DNA of 64,000 bases from an uncultured Collinsella sp. (lineage in GTDB: Bacteria > Actinomycetota > Coriobacteriia > Coriobacteriales > Coriobacteriaceae). Location of the stretch: the NCBI GenBank assembly GCA_900541125.1, contig UQIK01000001.1, forward strand, positions 135,490 through 199,489. The letters are read 5' to 3'. Below are positions 51,863 through 61,889 of the stretch, one piece after another. Position 1 is the first letter of the stretch. Every line of letters starts with the position of its first letter. The notes below the pieces were generated by a model. That model was not told the origin of the DNA. It did not search any database and saw only the letters and a program-made list of their open reading frames with translations. The position numbers were made by a program, and so were the translations under genes.

Positions 51863-53281
51863 TTAAGCGTCTTTCTTGGCAGTCAGATACTCGATAAACT
51901 CGGGACCGACGGTCGTAACGTCACCGGCACCCATGGTGAGCAGCAGGTCGCCCTCGCCCACCATCTGCTCGAGCTCCTGATTGAGCTCAAGACGGCTGGA
52001 ACAATACACGACCTCCTTGCCAGGATGCTTGGCGCGCACGGTATCGGCGAGCATCTTAGAGGTGACACCCGGAATGGGCATCTCGCCAGCCGAGAACACA
52101 TCAATCAGCAGCAGTTTATCGGCATTGGCAAATGCATCGGCAAAGTCGTCGCACAGGGCCTGCAGGCGCGAATAGCGGTGCGGCTGGAACACGACGTCGA
52201 CGTGCTTGTAGCCCAGCGACGAAGCGGCGGCAAGCGTCGCCTTGATCTCGGTGGGGTGATGGCCGTAATCATCGACCACGGTGATGCCATCGATATCGCC
52301 CACGTGGGTAAAGCGACGGCGGACGCCCTCAAAGCTCGAGAGCGCCTTGGCGGCGGCGTCGATGTCAAGGCCCAGGACATGGGCGACGGTGAGCACCGCC
52401 GTGGCGTTGAGCATGTTGTGGCGACCGGGATTGCTCTTGATCTCCACAGCGTGCTCAGTGCCGTCCTCAAAGCGAACGATAAAGTCACTCTGGATGCCCT
52501 TGACATCCGGGTGCACGCAGACGATGTCGTTGCTCTCGGCAAAGCCGTAGGAAAGCACGTGACGGCCCGTCGACTTGGCGAGCTCGACCAGATGCGGGTC
52601 CTCACCGCAGACGATGACGGTGCCGTCCTCGCCCACCAGGCTCATGAATTTGGCGAAAGTCGCCTCGATCTCCTCGATACCCGAGTAGTGATCGAGGTGG
52701 TCGGCCTCGACGTTGGTCACAATGACCACGTTGGGGTTCAGGAACAGGAAGGAGCTGTCGGACTCGTCGGCCTCGGCGACAAAGTAGTCGCCCGAGCCGT
52801 TCTTGCCGTTCGTGTCATAGCCCTCGACGATGCCACCGATCAAGAAACTCGGATCCAGACCCATGCGGTCGAGCATGGTGGCGCACATCGAAGACGTGGT
52901 GGTCTTGCCATGCGTGCCGGCAACAGCGACGGTGGTGTAGCCGTGGCCCAAAGCAGAGAGCATCTTGGCACGGGGCCACACGGGAATACCAAGCTCGCGA
53001 GCGCGCACGAGTTCAGGGTTGGACTCCGGAATAGCGGTAGAGACAACAACCACGTCGGGCTTGACCTCGTCGATCGTGGCGGCCTCATGGCCCACATGCA
53101 CCTTCACACCAGCGCGGGTAAGCTGGCGGATATAACGTGACGTCTTAAGGTCGGAGCCGGTAACGGCATAACCGCGCTCGTGCAGAACGAGGGCGATGCC
53201 GCTCATGCCGGCGCCGCCGATACCGATAAAGTGGGCGCTCTTAAACTCGGGCGCGGAGGTTGCAGTCTGGGAATCAGCCAT
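51863..53281 (-). CDS. murC: UDP-N-acetylmuramate-L-alanine ligase MurC
   Basis: A 472-residue ligase adding L-Ala to UDP-MurNAc. The N-terminal HFIGIGGAGMSGIAL, the ATP loop AVAGTHGKTTTSS near residue 122, EADESDSSFL near 170, and YGHHPTEIKATL near 335 are canonical. ATG 53281 is chosen with AAGGAG about 11 bases upstream; a GTG at 53308 is also in frame, so the first residues are uncertain. Confidence 0.95.
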   Translation of the reverse strand: MADSQTATSAPEFKSAHFIGIGGAGMSGIALVLHERGYAVTGSDLKTSRYIRQLTRAGVKVHVGHEAATIDEVKPDVVVVSTAIPESNPELVRARELGIPVWPRAKMLSALGHGYTTVAVAGTHGKTTTSSMCATMLDRMGLDPSFLIGGIVEGYDTNGKNGSGDYFVAEADESDSSFLFLNPNVVIVTNVEADHLDHYSGIEEIEATFAKFMSLVGEDGTVIVCGEDPHLVELAKSTGRHVLSYGFAESNDIVCVHPDVKGIQSDFIVRFEDGTEHAVEIKSNPGRHNMLNATAVLTVAHVLGLDIDAAAKALSSFEGVRRRFTHVGDIDGITVVDDYGHHPTEIKATLAAASSLGYKHVDVVFQPHRYSRLQALCDDFADAFANADKLLLIDVFSAGEMPIPGVTSKMLADTVRAKHPGKEVVYCSSRLELNQELEQMVGEGDLLLTMGAGDVTTVGPEFIEYLTAKKDA

Positions 53282-53378
53282 GTGCTCGTGTACTCCTTGC
53301 GTAAACACTGCCTGTAACCCGTTAACTGTACCGCACCTACCGCATCAGCGCGAGGGCGACCGACGATATCCCGTCTAA

Positions 53379-54494
53379 CTAACGCAAACCCTCTACCGCA
53401 TCCGCCAGAAGAGCGGCGGCCCTATCCTGAGCCAGACCACGCGCCGCCTGACGCATGGCGTCGCGTGCCGCCGCGTCATCGACCAGGTGCAGCAGCTCAT
53501 CGGCAAAGGCAGAACCGTCGATATCGGCATCGGCGCAGAGCACGCCGGCCCCGGCGTCGACCAGATAACGGGCATTGGTGGTTTGGTGGTCGGCTGTCGC
53601 ATGCGGGTACGGCACGAGCACCGAAGGCACGGCGAGCGCAGCGATCTCGGCCACGCTCGATGCGCCCGAACGCGAGAGCACCAAATCGGCAGCAGCCAGC
53701 ATATCGCCCATGTTGTCGATGTATGGCTGGACGCGGTAACGCTTCGCCTCCTCGGGCGTCAGCGCCAAAGCGCGCTCGGTCTCCTCAAAGCCGTCGGCAC
53801 CAGTCGAATGCAACACATAGAGGTTCTTGCGCGAAAGCAGCTCGTTTTTGAGCGAAACCACGCACTCGTTGAGGTGCTGGGCGCCAAGTGAACCGCCAAA
53901 GACGAGCAGCAGCGTAGCGTCCTCGGGAACACCAAGTGCCTTGCGGCCGCGAGCGCGATTGCCCTCGATCACCGAGCGACGTACGGGGTTACCGGTCATG
54001 AGCACGTGGTCAGGGTCACCTTCGCGCTCAAAGACCGAACGCGCTGCCGGCACCGAGATGCACACGCGGGCGGCGTGGGAGTTCATCATCTTGTTGGCCA
54101 GGCCCGGAACAGAGTTCTGCTCATGCAGCAGATACGGAACGCCCGCGCCCTTGCACCACCCCAGCAGCGGAACCTCGACATAGGCGCCAAAACCAATGGC
54201 GGCATCGGGCTTGCCGACCTTTGAGAAATGATTGGCGAGCGCACGCTTGGCCTTGTTGACACGCCACAGCGAGGTCAGCGCCGTCCAAGGACGGGAGCGG
54301 TCGAAGCCTGTGACCGTAATGGGCACAAAATCAAACCCAGCCTCGGGGACCAGACGACCCTCGAGCTTGCGCGACTGGCCCACGAATACAACGTGGTGGC
54401 CACGGTCACGCAGCTCTTCGGCCAAGGCGAGCGCGGGGTTGATGTGTCCTGCCGTGCCGCCGGCTGCAATAGCAACGGTCATCTTATCGGTCAT
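53379..54494 (-). CDS. murG: Lipid II synthase MurG
   Basis: A 371-residue GT28 glycosyltransferase adding GlcNAc to lipid I. It has AAGGTAGHINPALALAEEL near residue 10, GFGAYVEVPLL near 98, LLHEQNSVPGLANK near 118, VFGGSLGAQHLN near 190 and the UDP-GlcNAc site SGASSVAEIAAL near 270. GAAGGG lies 6 bases before ATG 54494, inside the end of ftsW (11-base overlap). Peripheral membrane enzyme. Confidence 0.95.
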   Translation of the reverse strand: MTDKMTVAIAAGGTAGHINPALALAEELRDRGHHVVFVGQSRKLEGRLVPEAGFDFVPITVTGFDRSRPWTALTSLWRVNKAKRALANHFSKVGKPDAAIGFGAYVEVPLLGWCKGAGVPYLLHEQNSVPGLANKMMNSHAARVCISVPAARSVFEREGDPDHVLMTGNPVRRSVIEGNRARGRKALGVPEDATLLLVFGGSLGAQHLNECVVSLKNELLSRKNLYVLHSTGADGFEETERALALTPEEAKRYRVQPYIDNMGDMLAAADLVLSRSGASSVAEIAALAVPSVLVPYPHATADHQTTNARYLVDAGAGVLCADADIDGSAFADELLHLVDDAAARDAMRQAARGLAQDRAAALLADAVEGLR

Positions 54495-56004
54495 GGTAGT
54501 CCCTTCGTACACGCGGTCCCTGGTCGTCGGTGCGCAGACGCGCCGACGGGTCCGAGTTCAAATCGATTCGATTATATCCGCCGCCCGCATTGCGAGGAGT
54601 GGGGCGCTGAGGACGACCTTGCGGCGCCGTTCGCTGACGCGGGCGGGCTGCCGGCTCGGTCGCAGAGCCATCAAGGACGGTAAAACCGTTACGCGAAGAT
54701 CGCTCGCCGCGCACATGGGGCACGCCGGCGGTACTCTCATCCATAACGGCAAAGCTCTCACGGCGGCGGTCATACTCATCGCGGCGGGCGCTCTCGTACG
54801 AAACGCGCAGGATCAACCCGGCAAGCATGAGCGACACAATAATCGACGAACCGCCGTAGCTAATAAACGGCAACGGTTTGCCCGTCATGGGAAACACGTT
54901 GAGGATGCCCAGCGCGTTAATCAAAAACTGCACCGCGAGAATGACCGCGGAGCCAGACGCCATAAGCGCGCCCCGACGATCGGTCGCCTGCTCGGCAATG
55001 CGAAACGCCGAGTAGATCAGCAACGCAAACACCAAGAAGAACAGCACGGTTCCGACAAAACCGACTTCCTCGCCAATGATGGCCAGGATGTAGTCGTTGT
55101 GCGCCTCGGGCAGATACGAATACTTCATGGTTGAGTTGCCGATGCCACGGCCGAACAGACCGCCCGAGGCAAAGGCCATGATGGCAAGCGTGGCCTGATA
55201 GCCGTCACCATACTCGTCGGCCCAAGGGTTCAAGGCAACCTGAATACGCACCATACGGTACGGCTCTGCGACAAGCGCAATCACGATCACGAGAATGCCG
55301 AAGATTAGCACGCCGATGATAAATCTGGGGTCGAGACCCGCAAACAACGCCATGCACATGAGGGTCAACAGGATGATCAGGACAGTACCGAAATCGGGCT
55401 GGATAAAGATCAGAAAGAGCGAAATGCCCAGGTAGATGCCCATCTTGCGAAGGAATTCGTTGATGTTGCCACCGGGCGAAAAGAAGCGATCAAGCATGAT
55501 GGCCGAATACGCAATGGCAAATGGCTTTAAAAACTCGGAAGGCTGGAACTGAATACCGGCGATGTTAAGCCAGCGCGTGGCGCCACGGCTGCCGCTGCCC
55601 ACCAAGAACACCAGAAGCAGTAGCCCTATCATGCCGATAAGGAAGATCCTGAGCACATCCTCCCCAAACCAGCTGTCCGGCAAAACGCGCACGATGGCAA
55701 TCAGCGCCAGAACACCGACCACGGCAAACGCGGCCTGTCGACCCAGAAAAAACGTCGCCGAGCCATTCTCGTGCAGCGCCTCGACCGAAGACGCCGAGTA
55801 CACCATCAGCAGGCCAAAGCATACCAAGGTAAACAGGCAGGCCATGAATATCAAACGGGGGCGCATGATACGGGCGGGAACGCCGGCAATATAGCGTTCG
55901 CTAAACGACTGCCCGCCGCGGCTGGAACGCGGTGTGATGCGCCGTGAGGAAGCACGGTCCGAGTCGGGCCTCCTCATACCTTGTCGGGGGCTCTCCTCTC
56001 TCAC
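54484..56004 (-). CDS. ftsW: SEDS glycosyltransferase FtsW
   Basis: A 506-residue membrane protein. After a basic N-terminus of about 45 residues come ten helices with the SEDS motifs VYSASS, WLNIAGIQFQPSEFLKPFAIA near residue 145, QPDFGTVLII, PEAHNDYILAIIGEE near 290 and GKPLPFISYGGSSII near 376. It polymerises septal peptidoglycan with FtsI. About 105 basic, disordered residues follow the last helix. GTG 56004 is preferred (AGGGG 5 bases upstream); ATG 55977 is an alternative. Confidence 0.94.
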   Translation of the reverse strand: MREESPRQGMRRPDSDRASSRRITPRSSRGGQSFSERYIAGVPARIMRPRLIFMACLFTLVCFGLLMVYSASSVEALHENGSATFFLGRQAAFAVVGVLALIAIVRVLPDSWFGEDVLRIFLIGMIGLLLLVFLVGSGSRGATRWLNIAGIQFQPSEFLKPFAIAYSAIMLDRFFSPGGNINEFLRKMGIYLGISLFLIFIQPDFGTVLIILLTLMCMALFAGLDPRFIIGVLIFGILVIVIALVAEPYRMVRIQVALNPWADEYGDGYQATLAIMAFASGGLFGRGIGNSTMKYSYLPEAHNDYILAIIGEEVGFVGTVLFFLVFALLIYSAFRIAEQATDRRGALMASGSAVILAVQFLINALGILNVFPMTGKPLPFISYGGSSIIVSLMLAGLILRVSYESARRDEYDRRRESFAVMDESTAGVPHVRGERSSRNGFTVLDGSATEPAARPRQRTAPQGRPQRPTPRNAGGGYNRIDLNSDPSARLRTDDQGPRVRRDYHDR

Positions 56005-56012
56005 CGCAACCC

Positions 56013-57419
56013 CTATTCCATTTGTGATTTCGCTGTAGCGGCAAGCTGAGCCACGTAGTCCTTAAACACGCGGCCGCGCTCCTCATAGCCCGAGAACTCA
56101 TCGAACGAAGAGCAGGCAGGAGAAAGTAAGATCACGTCACCACGGCTCGAAAGCGAACGGGCAACGTCCACGGCGTCGCGCAGGTCATCCGCCTGGGCGA
56201 TATCCACATCGCCATCGACATCGGCCTCGTCCATAGCGGCGGTGAAGCGCTCGCGCGCATCGCCAAAGCAGACGACCGAGCGCACGTTGTCCATAACGAC
56301 GCGCGCGAAGTCCGTGAGCGGCGTGCCCTTATCGTGGCCGCCGAGCAGCAAGATCACATCGTCATCGGGAAATGCCGTCAGCGCCTTCTCGACCGCATCG
56401 GTGTTGGTCGCCTTGGAATCGTTGACGTAGCGCACGCCGTCAATCTCGCCACACGGCTCCACGCGGTGCTCGAGCGGCTGGAACGAGGCCAGACCGCGGC
56501 AGACACCATCGACATCGGCACCGACTGCCAGGGCAGCCGTGGCAGCGCACAGGGCATTGATAACATTGTGATGGCCCGAGATCTTGAGCTCGGACGTGGC
56601 GACAAGCTGAGTCTCGACGCCCTTCAGGCGCACGACCATCTTGCCATCGCGCACAAAGGCGGCATCCTCGCCCTCAGGCTCGTCAAAGGCAACCTTGCAG
56701 ATGCGACGACCCGGTGTGTAGATGTACTCATCGAACTCGTGAATGCCGGCGTCTTCGACGTCGACAACCGCCAGATCGTCATCGACCATATTGTCAAACA
56801 GTTTGATCTTGGCAAGCGCGTAGTTCTTATGGCTCTTATGCCAGCCCAGGTGATCGGGAGTGATGTTGAGCAGCACCGCCACGCGGGGGTGGAGCTCGGT
56901 GGTCGTAGCAATCTGATAGCTCGAAAGCTCAGCCACAAACCACTCGTTGTGGGCTCGGCCGTCAATCTCGTTGACCGGCGGCTCGCCGATGTTGCCGACA
57001 GCGACGCTGGCCTCGCCGGCAGCCTTGAGCAGATAATCAGTCAGCGACGTGGTGGTCGTCTTGCCGTTGGTGCCCGTGATGGCAATCCAGTTATCGGGCG
57101 ACAGGCGATAGGCAAACTCGGGCTCACCCATAATCTGGGCGGCATGTTCGCGCCCGGCCTTAAAGAAGCCCGAGAACTCCGAGATGCCCGGGCACGTCAC
57201 GCATACGTCATAGGCGCCCTCGACCTGTTCGGTCCCATAGACAAACGACGCACCAGCAGCCTCGAGCGCACGCGTGGCGTCATTGGGCTCAGAGGTGCCG
57301 CCGCCATACACGGTAACGGCGCTTACGCGCTCGGGATGTGCCAGCGCCCAGCGGGCGACATCGAGACCGGATTTGCCCTGACCCAAAACGAGCAGGCTAA
57401 AGACATCAGCAAGAGGCAT
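56013..57419 (-). CDS. murD: UDP-MurNAc-L-Ala-D-glutamate ligase MurD
   Basis: A 468-residue ligase. The ATP loop is AITGTNGKTTTTSL near residue 115, followed by NIGEPP, AELSSYQIATTT, NITPDHLGWHKS near 206 and GVRYVNDSKATNTDAVEKAL near 327. It adds D-Glu to UDP-MurNAc-L-Ala. It starts 9 bases after mraY with a weak ribosome site, so it is probably coupled. Confidence 0.95.
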   Translation of the reverse strand: MPLADVFSLLVLGQGKSGLDVARWALAHPERVSAVTVYGGGTSEPNDATRALEAAGASFVYGTEQVEGAYDVCVTCPGISEFSGFFKAGREHAAQIMGEPEFAYRLSPDNWIAITGTNGKTTTTSLTDYLLKAAGEASVAVGNIGEPPVNEIDGRAHNEWFVAELSSYQIATTTELHPRVAVLLNITPDHLGWHKSHKNYALAKIKLFDNMVDDDLAVVDVEDAGIHEFDEYIYTPGRRICKVAFDEPEGEDAAFVRDGKMVVRLKGVETQLVATSELKISGHHNVINALCAATAALAVGADVDGVCRGLASFQPLEHRVEPCGEIDGVRYVNDSKATNTDAVEKALTAFPDDDVILLLGGHDKGTPLTDFARVVMDNVRSVVCFGDARERFTAAMDEADVDGDVDIAQADDLRDAVDVARSLSSRGDVILLSPACSSFDEFSGYEERGRVFKDYVAQLAATAKSQME

Positions 57420-57428
57420 GAAAGACCA

Positions 57429-58448
57429 CTATCCCAACTGGAAGAACAGAGCAAGGCCAACGGCACCAAAGGCCGCAGCGATAATCCAAAAACGGATGAC
57501 GACCTTGGTCTCGGCCCAGCCCTTCTTTTCGAAATGATGATGGATGGGCGCCATAAGGAAGACGCGCTTGTGCGTAAAGTGGAAGTAGACAACCTGAATC
57601 ATGACCGACAGGGTCTCAACGATAAACAGGCCGCCGATGATGAGGGAGACGACCTCGGTGTTGGTCATGATGGACGTGCAGGCAAACGCGGCGCCCAGGG
57701 CAAGCGAGCCGGTATCGCCCATAAAGATGCTCGCCGGATAGCAGTTGAACCACAGAAAGCCCAAGCAGGCACCGGCACACGCGGTGCAGAAAATGGACAG
57801 GTTCACGTCTCCGTGCAAAAACGCCATGGCAGCCATGGCGAGCATGGCAATCATGGAGGTGCCGCCAGCAAGACCGTCAAGGCCATCAGTCAGGTTCACG
57901 GCATTAGAAAGACCGGCGATCATCAGCCAGCAAAAGACAATGTAGAGCCACGGGAACGAAAGGCCGCAGATAGTGGTCGAAAGAACACCGAGGTCAATCG
58001 TCAGGCCGCCGGGAAAACGAATCTCGGGGGCGACGCCGCACCAGTTGACGGCAAGTACCGTAAAGGTGACACAGATAATGGTTAGACCGATCATCTTGGC
58101 ATGAGGCGTCAGACCGAGCGAGCGCCCATGCGTAACGGAGGTCAGGTCGTCGATCAGGCCCAGCACGCCGGTCGCCAGCGTGGCGAGCAGCACGAGCACG
58201 AGCTCGGTGGTGAGCCTGCCCATCAGCAGGCAGGTCAGCGAAATCGCGACGAGGATGACAACGCCACCCATGGTGGGCGTTCCCTGCTTAACCAAATGAC
58301 GCTTGGGGCCGTCGGCACGAACCTGTTGGCCGATACCCTCGACCTTGAGCAGCTTGATCCACCACGGCATGAGCAGCAGCGCAATGGCGGCGGCGATGCC
58401 AAGCCCCAAAAAAGCCTGATACGTTGGATACGAGGGATTGCCGAACAT
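57429..58448 (-). CDS. mraY: Phospho-MurNAc-pentapeptide transferase MraY
   Basis: A 339-residue membrane enzyme making lipid I on undecaprenyl phosphate. It has GTPTMGGVVIL near residue 55, GLIDDLTSVTHGRSLGLTPHAK near 95, NAVNLTDGLDGLAGG near 180, FMGDTGSLALGA near 235 and the MAPIHHHFEKKGWAE near 298. About ten helices. It starts 3 bases after the murF stop. Confidence 0.96.
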   Translation of the reverse strand: MFGNPSYPTYQAFLGLGIAAAIALLLMPWWIKLLKVEGIGQQVRADGPKRHLVKQGTPTMGGVVILVAISLTCLLMGRLTTELVLVLLATLATGVLGLIDDLTSVTHGRSLGLTPHAKMIGLTIICVTFTVLAVNWCGVAPEIRFPGGLTIDLGVLSTTICGLSFPWLYIVFCWLMIAGLSNAVNLTDGLDGLAGGTSMIAMLAMAAMAFLHGDVNLSIFCTACAGACLGFLWFNCYPASIFMGDTGSLALGAAFACTSIMTNTEVVSLIIGGLFIVETLSVMIQVVYFHFTHKRVFLMAPIHHHFEKKGWAETKVVIRFWIIAAAFGAVGLALFFQLG

Positions 58449-58451
58449 GGG

Positions 58452-59876
58452 CTAGCACACACCTTCCACAAAGCGGTCGAGCTCAACAAAGCGGGAACCC
58501 TTGACCAGTACAACATCATGTTTTTCAAGCGCGCCGCCCATGCGGTCGAGCACCTGCTGATAATCGGAGAACACCTGGATGCGGTCCTCGTCCATGCCCA
58601 TCATGCGCGCGGCATCGGCCATAAGCTGGGCCAGCTCACCACCCACGCACGCCAGCATGTCGAGCTTCTTGGCGGCGGCATAGGCGCCCACGAGCTCATG
58701 CATGCGAGGAGCCTCATCGCCCATCTCGCCCATCTCGCCCAGGATCGCCATGCGAGACCCCGTGCACGAAAGCGAGCACAGCAGATCGAGGCCAGCAGCC
58801 ATGGATTCGGCACTGGCGTTATAGGAATCGTCGATGACGCGGGCGCCGCTCTTGGCGCGCTTGATCTCCTGGCGGTGACCGGTGATCGTGAGGCCTCTAA
58901 AGGCAGCATCGATCTGCTCGGGCGTCACGCCCAGGCGATAGGCAACTGCGGCGGCCTTAACGGCATTTGGGACGGACTGCACGCCGGGGATGGCAAGCAT
59001 GGTATCGATCGTCTCGCCCTGGCCAAAATCGAGCGTAAAGACCGGACGGCCCTCGTCATCAACACGAATGTCGCGGGCACGGACCTCATCATCGTCCGAG
59101 ACGCCGGCCAGCATCACATCGATACCAGCAGGCTGGGCGAACGTATCGCGAATGAACGGCGTAAAGTCGTCCTCACCGCCCAAAACCAGCAGCGGCAAGA
59201 AGTCGCCGGCGGCGCGCATACCCTGGACAATCTCGGCCTTAGCGCGGGCGATGTTCTCGCGGCTGCCCAAAATGCCGATGTGAGAGGTGCCGATCTTGCT
59301 CACGATGGCAAAGTTGGGATTGGCGGACTGGGAAAGGCGCTCGATCTCGTGGAAATGGTTCATGCCCATCTCGAGCACCAGGACCTCGGTATCGGCCGGA
59401 GCGGAAAGCACCGTGAGCGGCATGCCGATCAGGTTATTGAAATTGCCCTTGGTGGCCCAGACACGATAGCGCTTGGCGAGCACAGCGGCGAGCACGTCCT
59501 TGGTCGTCGTCTTGCCGATGGAACCGGTAATGCCAACGACCAGGCAGCCAAGCTCCAGGCGATACGCGTGCGCCAAACGCAGCAGAAACTCCTCGGGATC
59601 ATCGGTCAGCAGGATGGCGCATCCTTTGTCCTGCGCCAGCGAGACCAGCTCGGCCTCGGGCTCACGCGTCATCACGACGGCGCCGGCACCCGACTGGACG
59701 GCACGGGAAGCAAAATCATTGCCGTCGACGTTTTCACCGGGAAAGGCGACGAAAATCGTCCCTTCCTCGACCTGGCGCGAGTCGATAACGCACCCGCGGC
59801 ATACCCGATCGGCTTCTCCCGTCACGGTTCGGGCCCCTGTTGCGGCCGCGAGGTTGTTGACGGCGATCTCTATCAT
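58452..59876 (-). CDS. murF: UDP-MurNAc-tripeptide-D-Ala-D-Ala ligase MurF
   Basis: A 474-residue ligase completing the pentapeptide. The ATP loop is GITGSIGKTTTKDVLA near residue 118, with FNNLIGMPLTVL near 144, LEMGMNHFHEIERLS near 168, and VIDDSYNASAESM near 347. CAGGGGAG precedes ATG 59876. murE, which usually sits between ftsI and murF, is missing; instead there is a 130-base gap with a promoter. Confidence 0.95.
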   Translation of the reverse strand: MIEIAVNNLAAATGARTVTGEADRVCRGCVIDSRQVEEGTIFVAFPGENVDGNDFASRAVQSGAGAVVMTREPEAELVSLAQDKGCAILLTDDPEEFLLRLAHAYRLELGCLVVGITGSIGKTTTKDVLAAVLAKRYRVWATKGNFNNLIGMPLTVLSAPADTEVLVLEMGMNHFHEIERLSQSANPNFAIVSKIGTSHIGILGSRENIARAKAEIVQGMRAAGDFLPLLVLGGEDDFTPFIRDTFAQPAGIDVMLAGVSDDDEVRARDIRVDDEGRPVFTLDFGQGETIDTMLAIPGVQSVPNAVKAAAVAYRLGVTPEQIDAAFRGLTITGHRQEIKRAKSGARVIDDSYNASAESMAAGLDLLCSLSCTGSRMAILGEMGEMGDEAPRMHELVGAYAAAKKLDMLACVGGELAQLMADAARMMGMDEDRIQVFSDYQQVLDRMGGALEKHDVVLVKGSRFVELDRFVEGVC

Positions 59877-59913
59877 TGCAGCTCCCCTGTAAACCTAATA
59901 ATGCTATCGGCGT

Positions 59914-59919
59914 ATTGTA
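59914..59919 (-). promoter_or_regulatory. Probable -10 element before murF
   Basis: Minus-strand TACAAT lies about 40 bases before murF in the gap where murE is commonly found. The -35 is unclear. A run of nine G follows the ftsI stop (59999-60007). Confidence 0.4.
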
Positions 59920-60006
59920 TCCCAGCGCCGCACATGCGTGGTGCAGGGCATGTGAACACCCTCATATGGGACAACAAACCACGCCCCAAAGATTGTAACC
60001 CCCCCC

Positions 60007-61872
60007 CTACTTCGTGTGCGGGATACCCAGCACGTCGAGCGCGTTGGCCATAATGGACTGGAACGGCACCGCAGCGGCATCTGAGCCGCTCGGCGTTCCG
60101 TCGAGCGTGATATAGCACAGCACCTTGGGCGATTGTGCCGGTGCAAAGCCCATAAAGGACGACATGTAGTTCTCCTTGAGGTAGCCGCCGTTCTCGTCGG
60201 CACGTTCGGCCGTACCGGTCTTACCCGCCACGTCATAGCCGTCAACCGCGCCGCCAACGCCCGTTCCCTCGGACACGACCGTCTGCATGCACGATGTCAC
60301 CTGGGATGCGGCGTCCTCCGAAATCGCGCGCTCGCCTTCGCCCCAGTCCTTCTCGTCGCCTTTGCTGGACTTATAGAAGTGCGGTGTCATCATCACGCCG
60401 CCGTTGGCGATGCCGCCCACGGCACGTGCGATCTCAATCGGCGAGACGGACAGTGCCTGTCCAAAGCTCATCGAGCCCAGCGTGGCGCCGTCATACTGGT
60501 CACGCTCCTTGACGATGCCTAGGCTCTCGCCCGGAAAATCGACACCAGAGCTGTGACCGATGCCCCACTTGTCCACATAGGCGGCAAAGTCGTCGGCACC
60601 GATCTTGCGCCCCACCAGGACAAAGCCCACGTTGGACGAACGGCGCATCATCTCGCGCACATCCATGGTCATGGCGTAGTCGCGCTTGTCAGCATCGGTG
60701 ACGGTATCGTCGCCCACCTTGATGCTCGCCGGCACCTCAAACGACGTACTCGATCGCACGACGCCCAAGTCGAAGCCGGCGCCTGCCACGAGCGTCTTAA
60801 AGACCGAGCCGGGCTCGTAGGCGTCGGTGACCAGGCGCAGATTCATATCCTCGGTCTTGGCATTCTCCAGATCGGTCTGGTCGTAGGTCGGGTACGAGCA
60901 GGCTGCCAAAATCTCGCCTGTCGTAGGATCGGTGACCAGCGCCGAGCCGTTCTTGGCCTTAGTCTTCTCAACTGCCTCTGCCAGGGCATCCTCGGCCGCT
61001 CGCTGGATATTGACGTCGAGCGTCGTCACGATATCAACGCCGTCGACCGCAGCCACCTTTTTATAGGCACCGCCCGCGATATAGCTGCCGTCCCTCGCGC
61101 GCTCGCGTACGAGGGAACCGTTCGTGCCGGTCAGAAGCTTGTTGTATTGCTTTTCGAGACCCGTCAAGCCGTCGTTGTCTACGTTCACTACACCCAGCAC
61201 CTGCGATGCCAGATTGCCGTATGGATATACGCGCTTCATGGCCTGCTCAAAAAGCACGCCGGGCAGGTTCTTCTTCTCCAGCGCCGCAACATCGTCTTCG
61301 TCCACCTGGCGCTTGATATACACCCAGGTTCCATCGGACTCAACGAGCTTGCGGCAGGTCTTTTTATCGATTCCAGTTGCCTTGACCAGCGCCGACACCG
61401 TCTTGTCAACATCCTCGACAAGCTGCGGGTTCACGGCGATGTTGCGACATTCGACCGACGACGCCAACACGTTGCCGTTGCGGTCGTAGATGGTGCCGCG
61501 TTTGGCATAGAGGGTCTGCGCAAGCAGGCGGCGCGCATCGGCACGCTCGCGCAGTTTATCGGCTTCGACAATTTGATAGTCGGCAAGGCGAAAGACGCCC
61601 AAGCCCAAGCCAAGCCCGATGAAGCCCATGACGGCTTTGCGGCGAGGCAGAGGTGCGCCTGTGAGCCATTCGGTCGACGAACTCTTGCGCGACCTGGTGT
61701 TATGCACTTGAGGGCCGCCCGAGCCGCGAAGTCGCGACGCCGGGTCGTTGCCACGGGACTGCCCGGCGTTGTAAGATTGCCGACCCGTTCCTTGATAACC
61801 AGAACGTCCCCGCGACGAGGGACGTCCAGAACCGCGGCCCCCATCGGAACCGCGGCGATAGTCATTTGTCAT
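60007..61872 (-). CDS. ftsI: Septal penicillin-binding protein FtsI (PBP2/3-like)
   Basis: A 621-residue class B transpeptidase. A basic, Gly/Arg/Ser-rich cytoplasmic tail (1-78) precedes one membrane helix (about 80-97) and the dimerisation domain with RGTIYDRNGNVLA near 125. The transpeptidase has SVFK (Ser356-Lys359), SSN (412-414) and KTG (551-553). It crosslinks septal peptidoglycan with FtsW. ATG 61872 follows ftsL by 17 bases. The stop is followed by a G-run. Confidence 0.95.
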   Translation of the reverse strand: MTNDYRRGSDGGRGSGRPSSRGRSGYQGTGRQSYNAGQSRGNDPASRLRGSGGPQVHNTRSRKSSSTEWLTGAPLPRRKAVMGFIGLGLGLGVFRLADYQIVEADKLRERADARRLLAQTLYAKRGTIYDRNGNVLASSVECRNIAVNPQLVEDVDKTVSALVKATGIDKKTCRKLVESDGTWVYIKRQVDEDDVAALEKKNLPGVLFEQAMKRVYPYGNLASQVLGVVNVDNDGLTGLEKQYNKLLTGTNGSLVRERARDGSYIAGGAYKKVAAVDGVDIVTTLDVNIQRAAEDALAEAVEKTKAKNGSALVTDPTTGEILAACSYPTYDQTDLENAKTEDMNLRLVTDAYEPGSVFKTLVAGAGFDLGVVRSSTSFEVPASIKVGDDTVTDADKRDYAMTMDVREMMRRSSNVGFVLVGRKIGADDFAAYVDKWGIGHSSGVDFPGESLGIVKERDQYDGATLGSMSFGQALSVSPIEIARAVGGIANGGVMMTPHFYKSSKGDEKDWGEGERAISEDAASQVTSCMQTVVSEGTGVGGAVDGYDVAGKTGTAERADENGGYLKENYMSSFMGFAPAQSPKVLCYITLDGTPSGSDAAAVPFQSIMANALDVLGIPHTK

Positions 61873-61889
61873 ACTCAGCTACCGTCTTG

